Of a DNA stretch of 64,000 bases, positions 16,729-25,542 are shown piece after piece. The notes under the pieces were generated by a model. That model did not search any database, was not told where the DNA came from, and worked only from the letters and a program-made list of their open reading frames with translations. Source of the DNA: Litoreibacter ponti (GTDB lineage Bacteria > Pseudomonadota > Alphaproteobacteria > Rhodobacterales > Rhodobacteraceae); NCBI RefSeq assembly GCF_003054285.1, contig NZ_QBKS01000001.1, positions 2,170,001-2,234,000 of the forward strand. Reading direction: 5' to 3'. The translations under genes and the position numbers were made by a program. Each line of letters starts with the position of its first letter. The stretch's first letter is position 1.

Positions 16729-18258
16729 TCAGATTGCCTGCGCAACCAGAATGATCAGCAGAGTGATACCCGCGCCAAGACCGACGAGGCCAATATCGGG
16801 CCAGATCCGAGACCTGCTTTCCTTGACTGGAGCGCGTGTCCTCTCGGCAAGCGCCTGCTCCATCAGATTTGGAAGTCTCGGGCCAAATCGGCCCAGAACC
16901 TGCGCCGTGGCAACCAAGTCGCGCAGCAATGCCCGTGGGCCGATATTTTGCTTGATGTAATCCTCGACGACAGGGCGGGCGACCTGCCAGATATTGATCT
17001 GAGGATGCATCGAACGGGCGACGCCTTCGACCACGACCATCGTACGTTGCAATAGGATCAGCTCGGTGCGGGTTTCCATTCCAAAGCGCTCGGTCACCTC
17101 GAAGAGATAGGCGAGCAGATGGCCCATCGAGATCTGGGTCGCATCCATGCCGAAAATCGGCTCGCCGACCGCCCGCAAGGCCTGTGCGAACTCATCGATA
17201 TCGCGATCGGCGGGAACGTAGCCGGCCTCGAAATGCACCTCAGCGACACGGCGATAGTTTTTCTGGATGAAGCCCATCAGGATTTCAGCGTAGACCCGGC
17301 GCGTGTATTCGTCGATCCGACCCATAATTCCAAAATCATAGGCAATGATCTCGCCCGCCGCGCTGACCTTCAGGTTGCCTTGGTGCATATCGGCGTGGAA
17401 GTAACCATCGTTCAGGGCTTGCCGCAGAAACAATTGCAGGACCCGCTCGCCAAGCGCGCGGCGATCGTGGCCCGCGGCCTCCACCAACTCTGAGTCGCCA
17501 AAAGGAATGCCCTCGGCCCATTCGAGCGTCATGACGCTCTTGCTCGATTTATGAAAATAGGTCCTTGGCACCACGAAACCGGCATCGTTTTCGGTCGTGG
17601 CCGCGTATTCGCCAGCCGCCGCTGCTTCGAGCCGCAGGTCCAGCTCTCCCTGCACGACACCGTCGAAATGCTTGATCACATCGGTGGGGTGCAAGCGCCG
17701 CGACGATGGCGAAAACATCTCGATCACACTCGCGGCAAGGTAGAACGCGTCGATGTCCTTACGGAATGCCTTTTCGATCTTCGGGCGCAGGACCTTCACG
17801 GCGACCTCTTCTCCGGTCTCTCGAAGGCGTGCGCGATGAACCTGCGCGATTGACGCCGCTGCCACCGGTTCAGAGAATTCCGAGAAAAGTATCTCGACCG
17901 GCGCACCAAGCTCAGTCTCGACCGTGGCTTTCGCCACATCGGTCGAAAAGGGCGGCAGCTTGTCTTGCAGAACGCGAAGCTGGACGGCCAGTTCATCGCC
18001 AACCATGTCGGGACGGGTCGAAAGGATTTGACCAAATTTGATATAGGCAGGCCCGAGCGCAGTCAGCGCACGGGTCGCAGGCGGCATGTTCGGATCCCCC
18101 TTGAGCCCAAGCCACTTGAACGGCCATCCCAGAATGCGCGCGATCATCCGCAACGCAGGGGGTGCCTGAAACGCGTCCAACACGAGGCCCATCGCGCCGG
18201 TCCGTTCAAGCGTCGCGCCGGTGCGGATCAGCCGCCATACGTTGTGAGGTCCGCGCAC
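16729..18258 (-). CDS. ubiB: Ubiquinone biosynthesis ATPase-like kinase UbiB (GTG start)
   Basis: UbiB (ABC1/ADCK/UbiB atypical kinase family) is needed for ubiquinone biosynthesis, probably as an ATPase handling hydrophobic precursors. The 509-residue protein has the KxGQ motif (AYIKFGQILSTRPD near 110), VAVKVLRPKIEKAF, the loop HADMHQGNLKV with AYDFGIMGR, and a C-terminal membrane helix (IGLVGLGAGITLLIILVAQAI). The GTG start immediately follows the ubiE stop (TAG then GTG), so it is translated from the ubiE message. The ubiE-ubiB pairing supports the pathway. Confidence 0.94.
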   Translation of the reverse strand: MRGPHNVWRLIRTGATLERTGAMGLVLDAFQAPPALRMIARILGWPFKWLGLKGDPNMPPATRALTALGPAYIKFGQILSTRPDMVGDELAVQLRVLQDKLPPFSTDVAKATVETELGAPVEILFSEFSEPVAAASIAQVHRARLRETGEEVAVKVLRPKIEKAFRKDIDAFYLAASVIEMFSPSSRRLHPTDVIKHFDGVVQGELDLRLEAAAAGEYAATTENDAGFVVPRTYFHKSSKSVMTLEWAEGIPFGDSELVEAAGHDRRALGERVLQLFLRQALNDGYFHADMHQGNLKVSAAGEIIAYDFGIMGRIDEYTRRVYAEILMGFIQKNYRRVAEVHFEAGYVPADRDIDEFAQALRAVGEPIFGMDATQISMGHLLAYLFEVTERFGMETRTELILLQRTMVVVEGVARSMHPQINIWQVARPVVEDYIKQNIGPRALLRDLVATAQVLGRFGPRLPNLMEQALAERTRAPVKESRSRIWPDIGLVGLGAGITLLIILVAQAI

Positions 18259-19011
18259 CTAGATTTTCCAGCCTGCATGGAGCGCCGCGACGCCAAATGT
18301 CATGTTGCGGAAGCTCACATTCTCGAACCCGGCAGCGCGGATCATCGCGGCGAAGCTCTCTTGGTCGGGAAAATTGCGGATGGACTCCACCAAGTACTGA
18401 TAGCTATCGCGATCCCCCGCAATTGCCTGGCCCATCCGTGGGATGACGTTGAACGAATACAGATCGTAGGCTTTTTGCATCATCGGATTAGGCAGTTGCG
18501 AGAACTCCAGAACCATCAGTCGTCCGCCAGGGCGCAGCACGCGATACGCCTCGGAAAGGGCATCAGGAATGCGCGTGACGTTCCGGATCCCAAAGCTGAT
18601 CGTGTAGACATCGAACGAATTGTCATCAAATGGCAGAGCCATCGCGTCGCCGACGATCCAGTCCAGACGGTCGGACAGGGCTTCAGCCTCGGCGCGTTTG
18701 CGGCCCTCAACAAGCATCTGCTCGGTCATATCGAGCACCACCGCTTCGGCATCGCCCGCACGCTTGAGAAAACGAAACGAAATATCTCCGGTGCCGCCTG
18801 CGACGTCCAAGAGCCGTTGGCCCGGGCGCGGCGCAAGCCAATCCATCATGGCGTCCTTCCAAAGGCGGTGAACGCCCCCGGACATGACATCGTTCATGAC
18901 GTCGTATTTGGAGGCCACGTTGGTAAACACGCCATGCACCATCCCGGCCTTTTGGTCCTCCGGCACGGATTGTCGGCCAAAATGAGTGGTTTTCTGTTCG
19001 CTCTCGGTCAT
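18259..19011 (-). CDS. ubiE: Ubiquinone/menaquinone C-methyltransferase UbiE
   Basis: UbiE is the SAM-dependent C-methyltransferase of ubiquinone (and, in other bacteria, menaquinone) synthesis. The 250-residue protein has the family signature YDVMNDVMSGGVHRLWKD, the SAM-binding LDVAGGTGDISF, and FGIRNVTRIPDALSEAYRVLRPGGR. The ATG at 19011 was chosen; the frame stays open to 19380 but that extension would cover the divergent mutM gene and has no family similarity. It is the first gene of the ubiE-ubiB pair, divergent from mutM with 91 bases between. Confidence 0.96.
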   Translation of the reverse strand: MTESEQKTTHFGRQSVPEDQKAGMVHGVFTNVASKYDVMNDVMSGGVHRLWKDAMMDWLAPRPGQRLLDVAGGTGDISFRFLKRAGDAEAVVLDMTEQMLVEGRKRAEAEALSDRLDWIVGDAMALPFDDNSFDVYTISFGIRNVTRIPDALSEAYRVLRPGGRLMVLEFSQLPNPMMQKAYDLYSFNVIPRMGQAIAGDRDSYQYLVESIRNFPDQESFAAMIRAAGFENVSFRNMTFGVAALHAGWKI

Positions 19012-19102
19012 CTGATCTTGCAGTCCTTCAAGTGTCACCTTTCTTATAGGCTGAGCTTGCCGGGTTACAATGCGACCCGAAGAACCAACGAAGGAGCCGC
19101 GT

Positions 19103-19954
19103 GTGCCGGAACTGCCTGAAGTCGAGACCGTGCGCCGTGGCCTACAACCCGTGATGGAAGGCAAAACTATTGCGCGGGCCGACGTGATGCGGCCGGACCT
19201 GCGTTGGCCGTTGCCCGATCGCATGGCGGAGCGTTTAACCGGGCGCCGGATCACCGCGATGCGGCGACGCTCGAAATACATTCTGCTGGATCTCGACAGC
19301 GCAGAGTCGCTCATTATCCACCTCGGGATGTCCGGCCGCATGCAGATCGATTCAGAGCCTAGCGCGGACTTCCACCACAACCCGACGATCGCGTTGAAAC
19401 ATGATCACGTGATTTTTCATATGGAAAACGGCACCCGCATCGCTTTCAACGACGCACGGCGCTTCGGCGCCATGGACCTTGCACCGACCGATCAACTGGA
19501 AAATCACTGGCTGATCGAAAAGCTTGGACCAGAGCCTTTCGGAAACACGTTCAACGAAGACTACCTCGTCGAGAAGCTGAGGCACAAAAACTCGCCCATC
19601 AAGTCCGCTCTGCTCGATCAAAGACTGGTTGCGGGGCTGGGCAATATCTACGTGTGCGAGGTGCTGTTTCGCACAGGGATATCGCCGAAAAGGAAGGCGA
19701 GCGCGATCAGCAAAGCCCGCGTTGCCTCCCTGGTGCCCGCCATTCGGGATGTGCTTTCCGAAGCAATCGAGTCCGGCGGATCGTCCTTGCGCGACCATCG
19801 TCAGACCAACGGGGAGCTTGGTTATTTCCAGCACAATTTTTCGGTCTATGATCGGGAAGGCGAGACCTGCAGAACGGAGGGGTGCGGCACGAAAATTGCT
19901 CGGATCGTGCAGTCGGGTCGCTCCAGCTTTTACTGCCCAACATGTCAAAGATGA
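19103..19954 (+). CDS. mutM: Formamidopyrimidine-DNA glycosylase MutM (GTG start)
   Basis: MutM (Fpg) removes 8-oxoguanine and formamidopyrimidines from DNA in base-excision repair. The GTG at 19103, with AAGGAG about 7 bases upstream, gives the required N-terminus in which Pro2 and Glu3 (PELPEVETVRRGL) form the active site after Met removal; the frame opened at 19070 would bury this and is rejected. The 283-residue protein also has Lys in RRRSKYILLDL, QTNGELGYFQHNFSVYDREGE, and the C-terminal CxxC-x16-CxxC-type zinc finger (CRTEGCG ... YCPTCQR). Confidence 0.97.
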   Translation: MPELPEVETVRRGLQPVMEGKTIARADVMRPDLRWPLPDRMAERLTGRRITAMRRRSKYILLDLDSAESLIIHLGMSGRMQIDSEPSADFHHNPTIALKHDHVIFHMENGTRIAFNDARRFGAMDLAPTDQLENHWLIEKLGPEPFGNTFNEDYLVEKLRHKNSPIKSALLDQRLVAGLGNIYVCEVLFRTGISPKRKASAISKARVASLVPAIRDVLSEAIESGGSSLRDHRQTNGELGYFQHNFSVYDREGETCRTEGCGTKIARIVQSGRSSFYCPTCQR

Positions 19955-20012
19955 ATTGCACGAACTAATGAACGTGCTAGGTCTGGCGTTCGTCTATCAA
20001 TGAGGTCACGGC

Positions 20013-20789
20013 ATGGCGTTCAAGACTATCATCGTCGAAATCGAAGAGCATATCGCGCTCATCAAGCTCAATCGCCCCGATGCGCTCAACGCGCTCAATT
20101 CAGAGTTGCTGAGCGAGCTGGGCGAGGCTCTCAAAGATGCCCGCACCAACGACAAAGTCCGCTGTATCGTTCTGACCGGCTCGGAAAAGGCTTTTGCGGC
20201 CGGGGCTGATATCACCGAAATGCAGGATCTGAGCTTCGTGGACGTGTTCGGCGACGACTTGTTTTCCGACTTCCCGAAAGAGTTCGAGCGCGTTCGCAAG
20301 CCCATCATTGCCGCCGTCAGCGGGTATGCCCTTGGCGGCGGGTGCGAGCTTGCGATGATGTGCGACTTCATCATCTGCTCCGACACCGCGAAATTCGGCC
20401 AGCCGGAGATCAATCTTGGCGTGATGGCGGGGCTTGGCGGCAGTCAACGTTTGACCCGCTTCGTCGGAAAATCGAAATCAATGGACATGCACCTGACAGG
20501 CCGCTTCATGGACGCCGAAGAAGCGGAGCGCTCCGGCCTGGTGAGCCGCGTGGTGCCCGCCAAGAAACTCGTGTCCGAAGCGATGGCCGCAGCCGCAAAA
20601 ATCGCGGAGAAATCGCAGCTGGCGTCCATGGCCGTGAAGGAATCGGTCAATCGCAGCTACGAGGGCTCTCTGAGCGACGGGCTGCTCTTCGAGCGGCGCT
20701 TGTTCCACTCGCTTTTCGCGACGGAGGATCAGTCCGAGGGCATGTCCGCCTTCGCTGAAAAACGCGAGCCTCAATTCCGCGACAAGTAG
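20013..20789 (+). CDS. Enoyl-CoA hydratase
   Basis: This crotonase-family enzyme hydrates trans-2-enoyl-CoA in fatty-acid beta-oxidation. The 258-residue protein is close to short-chain enoyl-CoA hydratase: oxyanion-hole sequences FAAGADITEM (about 61-70) and YALGGGCELAMMCDF, with both catalytic glutamates at Glu112 (GGCELAM) and Glu132 (GQPEINLG). The C-terminus MSAFAEKREPQF is typical. Normal length. It stands between mutM and rpsT on the same strand with a GAGG Shine-Dalgarno sequence. This mutM-ech-rpsT-dnaA order seems familiar from Rhodobacteraceae, but I could not compare genomes here. Confidence 0.93.
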   Translation: MAFKTIIVEIEEHIALIKLNRPDALNALNSELLSELGEALKDARTNDKVRCIVLTGSEKAFAAGADITEMQDLSFVDVFGDDLFSDFPKEFERVRKPIIAAVSGYALGGGCELAMMCDFIICSDTAKFGQPEINLGVMAGLGGSQRLTRFVGKSKSMDMHLTGRFMDAEEAERSGLVSRVVPAKKLVSEAMAAAAKIAEKSQLASMAVKESVNRSYEGSLSDGLLFERRLFHSLFATEDQSEGMSAFAEKREPQFRDK

Positions 20790-20803
20790 CACCATTTAGG
20801 GCG

Positions 20804-20832
20804 TTGACTTGCCCGCGAGTCGCCCCTAGAAG
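20804..20832 (+). promoter_or_regulatory. Candidate sigma-70 promoter of rpsT
   Basis: TTGACT at 20804-20809 and TAGAAG at 20827-20832 are separated by exactly 17 bases, just after the enoyl-CoA hydratase stop and about 43 bases before the rpsT start. The -35 box matches 5 of 6 consensus bases; the -10 box is weak. Position and spacing make it a reasonable promoter for rpsT. Confidence 0.5.
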
Positions 20833-20875
20833 CGCACTCTCAGATTTACACACCGAACCATCGGGGTTTTTACGT

Positions 20876-21139
20876 ATGGCAAATTCGCCTCAAGCTAAGA
20901 AACGCGCGCGCCAGACCGAGCGCCGCACCGCCGTGAACAAGGCGCGCCGCTCGCGCATCCGCACTTTCCTTCGCACCGTCGAAGAGGCCATCGCGTCCGG
21001 TGATGCCTCTGTTGCGAAAGAAGCGCTGAAGTCCGCGCAGCCTGAGCTGATGCGCGGTGTCTCCAAGGGCGTTGTCCATAAGAACACAGCTGCGCGGAAA
21101 ATGTCGCGCTTGTCCTCGCGGGTGAAGGCACTCGGCTAA
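20876..21139 (+). CDS. rpsT: 30S ribosomal protein S20
   Basis: S20 binds 16S rRNA early in small-subunit assembly. The 87-residue, highly basic protein has the standard start MANSPQAKKRARQTERR and end VVHKNTAARKMSRLSSRVKAL. The ATG at 20876 is fixed by the family N-terminus; the frame is open further upstream (to 20804), but that part overlaps the promoter and is not similar to S20. An intrinsic terminator follows 34 bases after the stop, so rpsT is a single-gene transcript. Confidence 0.98.
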   Translation: MANSPQAKKRARQTERRTAVNKARRSRIRTFLRTVEEAIASGDASVAKEALKSAQPELMRGVSKGVVHKNTAARKMSRLSSRVKALG

Positions 21140-21172
21140 AAGTAGCCACGCTCTACCGGAGTTCACGAATTT

Positions 21173-21204
21173 AAAAAACGCGCCTTTCCGGGCGCGTTTT
21201 TTTT
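21173..21204 (+). terminator. Intrinsic terminator of rpsT
   Basis: AAAACGCGCC and GGCGCGTTTT form a perfect GC-rich stem with a short loop, followed by eight T residues ending near 21204. This is a classic rho-independent terminator 34 bases past the rpsT stop. The A-tract on the left could let it work on the other strand also, but no gene there needs it. Confidence 0.9.
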
Positions 21205-21351
21205 ATGATCAGAGGCTTAGCAGGGCCGTATCACGGTGTCGTGAGATTCGGGTTTGAACTAAGACTGAGTCAAGAACGAAGATAAGTTGCGAGTCGCCGT
21301 CCTCAGTCGCTATCCATACCTAGCGATTCACTCGTCTCGGGGGGACATGGA

Positions 21352-21801
21352 ATGAGCACGGACACTGGTCCGGCTGTGCAAGAGCTGCTGCCAGCGCACA
21401 CGTGGGACCGTTTGGAAAAAGATCCAAATGCCGTGCTTATCGACGTCAGGACAAAGGCCGAATGGTCCTTTGTAGGGAAGCCTGATCTGTCGAGCTTGAA
21501 CCGTTCGGTCATCACGATCGAATGGTGTGAGTATCCGGATATGTCCGTAAATCCGCGGTTCGTTGAAGAAGTGAAAGAGGCCCTGGATGGCAGCCACCCA
21601 TCCGCGATCTTTTTCATCTGTAGGTCCGGTGCGCGTTCGATGAACGCGGCCAGGGCAGTCTCGGCATCGTCCGGTGACCTGCCCGGCACCCCTGACCTCT
21701 TCAATGTGGCCGAAGGATTTGAGGGCGATCTGGATTCGCAAGAACGACGGGGGGGCCTGAACGGTTGGAAGGCCCAGGGATTGCCATGGCGGCAGTCCTG
21801 A
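21352..21801 (+). CDS. Rhodanese-domain protein
   Basis: A single rhodanese homology domain of 149 residues. The fold is visible from VLIDVRTKAEWSFVGKP (about 28-44) to the active-site loop CRSGAR with the catalytic Cys at residue 90 (FFICRSGARS), and the closing LNGWKAQGLPWRQ. No signal peptide is present, so it acts in the cytoplasm, probably in sulfur transfer; the acceptor is unknown. It precedes dnaA by 20 bases on the same strand, with no terminator between, so the two are probably co-transcribed. The 212-base region upstream (21140-21351) has the rpsT terminator but no clear DnaA box or strong promoter. Confidence 0.88.
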   Translation: MSTDTGPAVQELLPAHTWDRLEKDPNAVLIDVRTKAEWSFVGKPDLSSLNRSVITIEWCEYPDMSVNPRFVEEVKEALDGSHPSAIFFICRSGARSMNAARAVSASSGDLPGTPDLFNVAEGFEGDLDSQERRGGLNGWKAQGLPWRQS

Positions 21802-21821
21802 ATCTGCATAACGGGAAGAAC

Positions 21822-23201
21822 ATGACAAACGACACCTGGGGCCAAGCGCGCGAGTCACTGCAAACCGCAATTGGGAAGAACAACTATCAAACGTGGATTG
21901 AACCACTGACCTTTGTATCATGCGAGGATGGGGTCGCCGAGTTCGGCGTGCAGACCAGTTTCCAAGGCGACTGGGTTTCCCGAAATTTCGGCGAAGAGAT
22001 GCTGCGCCAGTTCGATAAGCTGGATGCCGGCGTCGACCGGCTACGTTTCTCCGTTCAACCAAAGCGATCCGCACCAGCCAAACAAGCGCAAGCCCCCGAA
22101 GAGTTCGCCCGCCCCCAAGCCCCAAAACCACAAAAGAAGGCGACCGCGACGGAAGAGGCCCTTCTGGGCGCGCCGCTCGACAAACGGTTCACGTTTGATC
22201 GTTTCGTGGTCGGCAAACCCAACGAACTGGCCCACGCCGCCGCGCGCCGTGTCGCCGAAGGCGGGCCAGTCAGCTTCAACCCCTTGTTTCTCTACGGCGG
22301 CGTAGGTCTTGGTAAAACGCACCTGATGCATGCCATCGCGTGGGAACTGCAGCAACGCTCGCCCGAACTGCGCGTAGTCTACCTGTCGGCGGAACAGTTC
22401 ATGTACCGCTTCATCCAGGCCCTGCGCGACCGCCAGATGATGGATTTCAAAAGCCTGTTCCGCTCCGTCGACGTGCTGATGGTTGATGACGTGCAGTTCA
22501 TCGCGGGCAAGGACAGCACGCAGGACGAGTTTTTTCACACGTTCAACGCGCTGATCGACCAGCAGAAACAAATCATCATCTCCGCAGATCGCGCACCGGG
22601 TGAGATCGACGGGCTGGAAGAGCGCATCCGCTCTCGCCTGCAATGGGGCTTGGTGGTCGACCTGCACCCGACCGACTACGAGCTTCGCCTCGGCATCCTT
22701 CAGCAAAAGGTAGAGCAGTACCGCAGCCAGTATCAGGAGCTGAAAATCTCCGACGGCGTTCTGGAATTTCTCGCACACCGCATTTCCAACAATGTCCGCG
22801 TGCTTGAGGGTGCTTTGACCCGCCTTTTCGCGCTGGCGTCACTGGTCGGGCGTGAAATCACGCTTGAGATGGCACAAGAAAGCCTCGCCGACATCCTGCG
22901 TCAGTCCGACCGCAAGGTCACGATGGACGAAATCATGCGCAAGATTTGTGACTACTACAATGTGCGCATGTCCGACCTGCTTTCGCCCAAACGCTCACGC
23001 AACATCGCGCGCCCGCGTCAGATGGCAATGTGGCTGGCCAAGCACCTGACCCAGCGCTCCTATCCCGAGATCGGCAAGCGCTTCGGCAACCGGGACCACA
23101 CCACCGTGATCCATGCCGTACGCAAGATCGAAGAGCTGAAAGCGCAAGATAGCCAGGTTGCCGAAGACGCAGAGCTTCTGCGGCGGATGCTGGAAGCCTA
23201 A
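21822..23201 (+). CDS. dnaA: Chromosomal replication initiator DnaA
   Basis: DnaA binds and opens the replication origin. The 459-residue protein has domain I (WGQARESLQTAIGKNNYQTWIEPL), a short proline/lysine-rich linker (about 80-115), the AAA+ domain with Walker A GGVGLGKT (159-166) and Walker B LMVDDVQF, and the C-terminal DNA-binding domain IV with RQMAMWLAKHLTQRSYPEIGKRFGNRDHTTVIHA. The ATG at 21822 was chosen because it follows GGGAAGAA and matches the family start; the frame is open to 21765. It is followed by dnaN 107 bases later. Confidence 0.98.
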   Translation: MTNDTWGQARESLQTAIGKNNYQTWIEPLTFVSCEDGVAEFGVQTSFQGDWVSRNFGEEMLRQFDKLDAGVDRLRFSVQPKRSAPAKQAQAPEEFARPQAPKPQKKATATEEALLGAPLDKRFTFDRFVVGKPNELAHAAARRVAEGGPVSFNPLFLYGGVGLGKTHLMHAIAWELQQRSPELRVVYLSAEQFMYRFIQALRDRQMMDFKSLFRSVDVLMVDDVQFIAGKDSTQDEFFHTFNALIDQQKQIIISADRAPGEIDGLEERIRSRLQWGLVVDLHPTDYELRLGILQQKVEQYRSQYQELKISDGVLEFLAHRISNNVRVLEGALTRLFALASLVGREITLEMAQESLADILRQSDRKVTMDEIMRKICDYYNVRMSDLLSPKRSRNIARPRQMAMWLAKHLTQRSYPEIGKRFGNRDHTTVIHAVRKIEELKAQDSQVAEDAELLRRMLEA

Positions 23202-23308
23202 TTGGCTTGACGGGCTCGCGCTAAAAGTCGAGTTTTCAAGAAATTGTTTGCATAAGCGGGCGGAGAGGATACCTTCTCCGCCCCAGCTATCTTCCGAGAG
23301 GGATGGAA

Positions 23309-24427
23309 ATGAAAATCAGTGTCGAGCGTGGAACTCTGCTCAAAGCTGTCGGTCAGGCGCAATCGGTGGTCGAGCGCCGCAACACCATCCCGATCCTGGC
23401 GAACGTATTGATCGAAGCCGAAGGCGACAGCGTCAGCTTCCGCGCCACGGATCTTGACATCGAAGTGGTCGACAAAGCCCCCGCACAGGTCGAGCGTCCC
23501 GGCGCCACGACTGTGTCCGCCACTACGTTGCACGAAATCGTGCGCAAACTTCCAGATGGCGCGCTGGTCGTGCTGACCGATGACGGCTCGTCGGGTCGAC
23601 TGACGGTCGAAGCCGGCCGTTCAAACTTCTCGCTCGCGACTTTGCCCAAGGAAGATTTTCCCGTCATGGCCTCGTCCGAGTATCAGTCCAACTTCTCCGC
23701 GCCAGCCCCGATGCTGCGGCGCTTGTTCGACAAGTCGAAATTCGCGATCTCGACCGAAGAAACCCGCTATTACCTCAACGGCGTCTATATGCATGTCGCC
23801 GATGCCGATGGTGGCAAGTCCCTGCGCTGCGTCGCAACAGACGGCCACCGCCTTGCGCGCATTGATGCCGATCTGCCGGATGGCGCGGCGGACATGCCTG
23901 GCGTGATCGTCCCGCGCAAGACCGTCGCAGAGCTTCGCAAGCTGCTTGATGATGACGAGATGCAGATCGCTGTTTCCGTGTCCGAAACCAAAGTTCGTTT
24001 TGCGACACCCGATATCACGCTGACGTCCAAAGTGATCGACGGCACCTTCCCCGATTACACTCGGGTGATCCCGCAGGGTAACACGCGCAAGCTTGAGGTA
24101 GATGCTGCGGAGTTCGCACGGGCCGTGGACCGGGTCGCGACCGTGTCATCCGAGCGCTCCCGCGCGGTTAAACTGGCGCTCGACGAAGACCGATTGATCC
24201 TGTCCGTCAACGCGCCTGACAGCGGCGCGGCAGAGGAAGAGCTTGCAGTGGCCTACGGCGATGAGCGGTTGGAAATTGGCTTCAATGCCAAATACTTGCT
24301 GGAAATCGCAGGTCAGGTTGACCGTGAGAATGCCGTGTTCATGTTCAACTCCGCGGGTGACCCGACGCTGATGCGCGAAGGCAATGATCAATCCGCGGTT
24401 TACGTCGTGATGCCGATGCGCGTCTGA
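23309..24427 (+). CDS. dnaN: DNA polymerase III beta sliding clamp DnaN
   Basis: DnaN is the ring-shaped clamp that tethers polymerase III. The 372-residue protein begins MKISVERGTLLKAVGQAQSVVERRNTIPILANVLIEA and ends with the typical VYVVMPMRV. Three repeating domains fill the length. The ATG at 23309 was chosen over 23303 because AGAGGG ends only one base before 23303 but sits 6-7 bases ahead of 23309. It is between dnaA and recF in the classic order. Confidence 0.98.
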   Translation: MKISVERGTLLKAVGQAQSVVERRNTIPILANVLIEAEGDSVSFRATDLDIEVVDKAPAQVERPGATTVSATTLHEIVRKLPDGALVVLTDDGSSGRLTVEAGRSNFSLATLPKEDFPVMASSEYQSNFSAPAPMLRRLFDKSKFAISTEETRYYLNGVYMHVADADGGKSLRCVATDGHRLARIDADLPDGAADMPGVIVPRKTVAELRKLLDDDEMQIAVSVSETKVRFATPDITLTSKVIDGTFPDYTRVIPQGNTRKLEVDAAEFARAVDRVATVSSERSRAVKLALDEDRLILSVNAPDSGAAEEELAVAYGDERLEIGFNAKYLLEIAGQVDRENAVFMFNSAGDPTLMREGNDQSAVYVVMPMRV

Positions 24428-24435
24428 CGCGCGCG

Positions 24436-25542
24436 ATGGCCGGGCTCTCCCTTTCGGAGCTTACCCTCTCTCATTTTAGGTCTCATCGGCGGGTCGACAT
24501 CTCCGCCGATGGCCGCCCGGTTGCGATCTTCGGCGCGAACGGTGCGGGCAAAACCAACATCCTCGAAGCGATCTCGATGCTCTCCCCGGGTCGCGGATTA
24601 CGCCGCGCGAAGATGGAAGATATTGCCCGCAAGCCGGAAGCCTTGGGGTGGAAGGTGTCGGCGTGCCTGACGTCGCTTGGTCAACTCCATGAGTTGGAAA
24701 CATCGTCAGAAGGCGGTGCCGGACGCACCGTACGGGTCGATGGAAAACTCGCCCCGCAAACTGCGCTTGGACGCATCGCAAGGATTGTCTGGCTGGTGCC
24801 TGCGATGGACCGGCTGTGGCTTGAAGGTGCCGACGGTCGTCGCCGGTTCCTCGATCGCATCACGCTGAGCTTCGAGCCGAAGCACGCTGAAGTGTCGGTC
24901 GCCTACGAAAAAGCCATGCGCGAACGTAATCGTCTTCTGAAGGATATGGTCCGCGACGCGATGTGGTACAGCGCGCTAGAGCAGCAGATGGCCGAAGCCG
25001 GCGCGCAAATCATCGCGAACCGCGCCATGGCAACCGAAAGGCTCAGCGCGGCAATGGCCGAAGCCGAGACAGCATTTCCGACGGCGAGCCTTTCCATTGA
25101 AAACCCGGAAGATGCGGATCTGATCGACAGCGAAGCCGCACTCTTGAGCGCCTTGCAAGCGTCCCGCCAGACCGATCTGCGCGCGGGGCGTAGCCTTGTC
25201 GGCCCCCATCGCGCGGATTTGGGTGCGATCTACACCGCTAAGGGCGTCGAGGCGAAGCAATGCTCGACCGGCGAGCAGAAGGCCCTGCTGTTGTCACTGA
25301 TCCTCGCCAACGCCCGCGCCCTCGCGCAGGATTTTGGTGCGGCGCCTCTGATCCTGCTTGATGAGGTCGCGGCGCATCTCGATGCGGATCGCCGCGCCGC
25401 GCTGTATGACGAGATCTGTGCTCTGAAGGCCCAAGCGTGGATGACCGGCACGGGGGCGGAGCTATTTGCAGAGCTCGGCGGTCGTGCCCAGCATTTCGAG
25501 GTATCAGAGCATAACGGCCAGTCGGAGCTGCATCTAAGATGA
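24436..25542 (+). CDS. recF: DNA replication and repair protein RecF
   Basis: RecF is an SMC-like ATPase that loads RecA at gaps with RecO and RecR. The 368-residue protein has the Walker A GANGAGKTNILEAI near residue 33, the ABC-type signature CSTGEQKALLLSLILANA, and the Walker B LILLDEVAAHLDADRR. It starts 8 bases after dnaN. Its stop overlaps the start of a LysE-type gene (ATGA), so translation of recF and that exporter is coupled. Normal family length. Confidence 0.97.
   Translation: MAGLSLSELTLSHFRSHRRVDISADGRPVAIFGANGAGKTNILEAISMLSPGRGLRRAKMEDIARKPEALGWKVSACLTSLGQLHELETSSEGGAGRTVRVDGKLAPQTALGRIARIVWLVPAMDRLWLEGADGRRRFLDRITLSFEPKHAEVSVAYEKAMRERNRLLKDMVRDAMWYSALEQQMAEAGAQIIANRAMATERLSAAMAEAETAFPTASLSIENPEDADLIDSEAALLSALQASRQTDLRAGRSLVGPHRADLGAIYTAKGVEAKQCSTGEQKALLLSLILANARALAQDFGAAPLILLDEVAAHLDADRRAALYDEICALKAQAWMTGTGAELFAELGGRAQHFEVSEHNGQSELHLR

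Noticed and set aside
17965..19119. 384-codon open frame on the + strand
   Set aside because: Lies opposite ubiB/ubiE and crosses the mutM start; composition of a shadow frame.
18259..19380. Long N-terminal extension of ubiE to 19380
   Set aside because: The extra 123 codons overlap mutM on the other strand and do not resemble UbiE; the ATG at 19011 fits the family.
21140..21351. Replication origin beside dnaA
   Set aside because: I looked by eye for TTWTNCACA-type DnaA boxes in 20790-20875, 21140-21351, 23202-23308 and 26160-26264 and found no cluster. In alphaproteobacteria oriC is often away from dnaA, so no origin is claimed.
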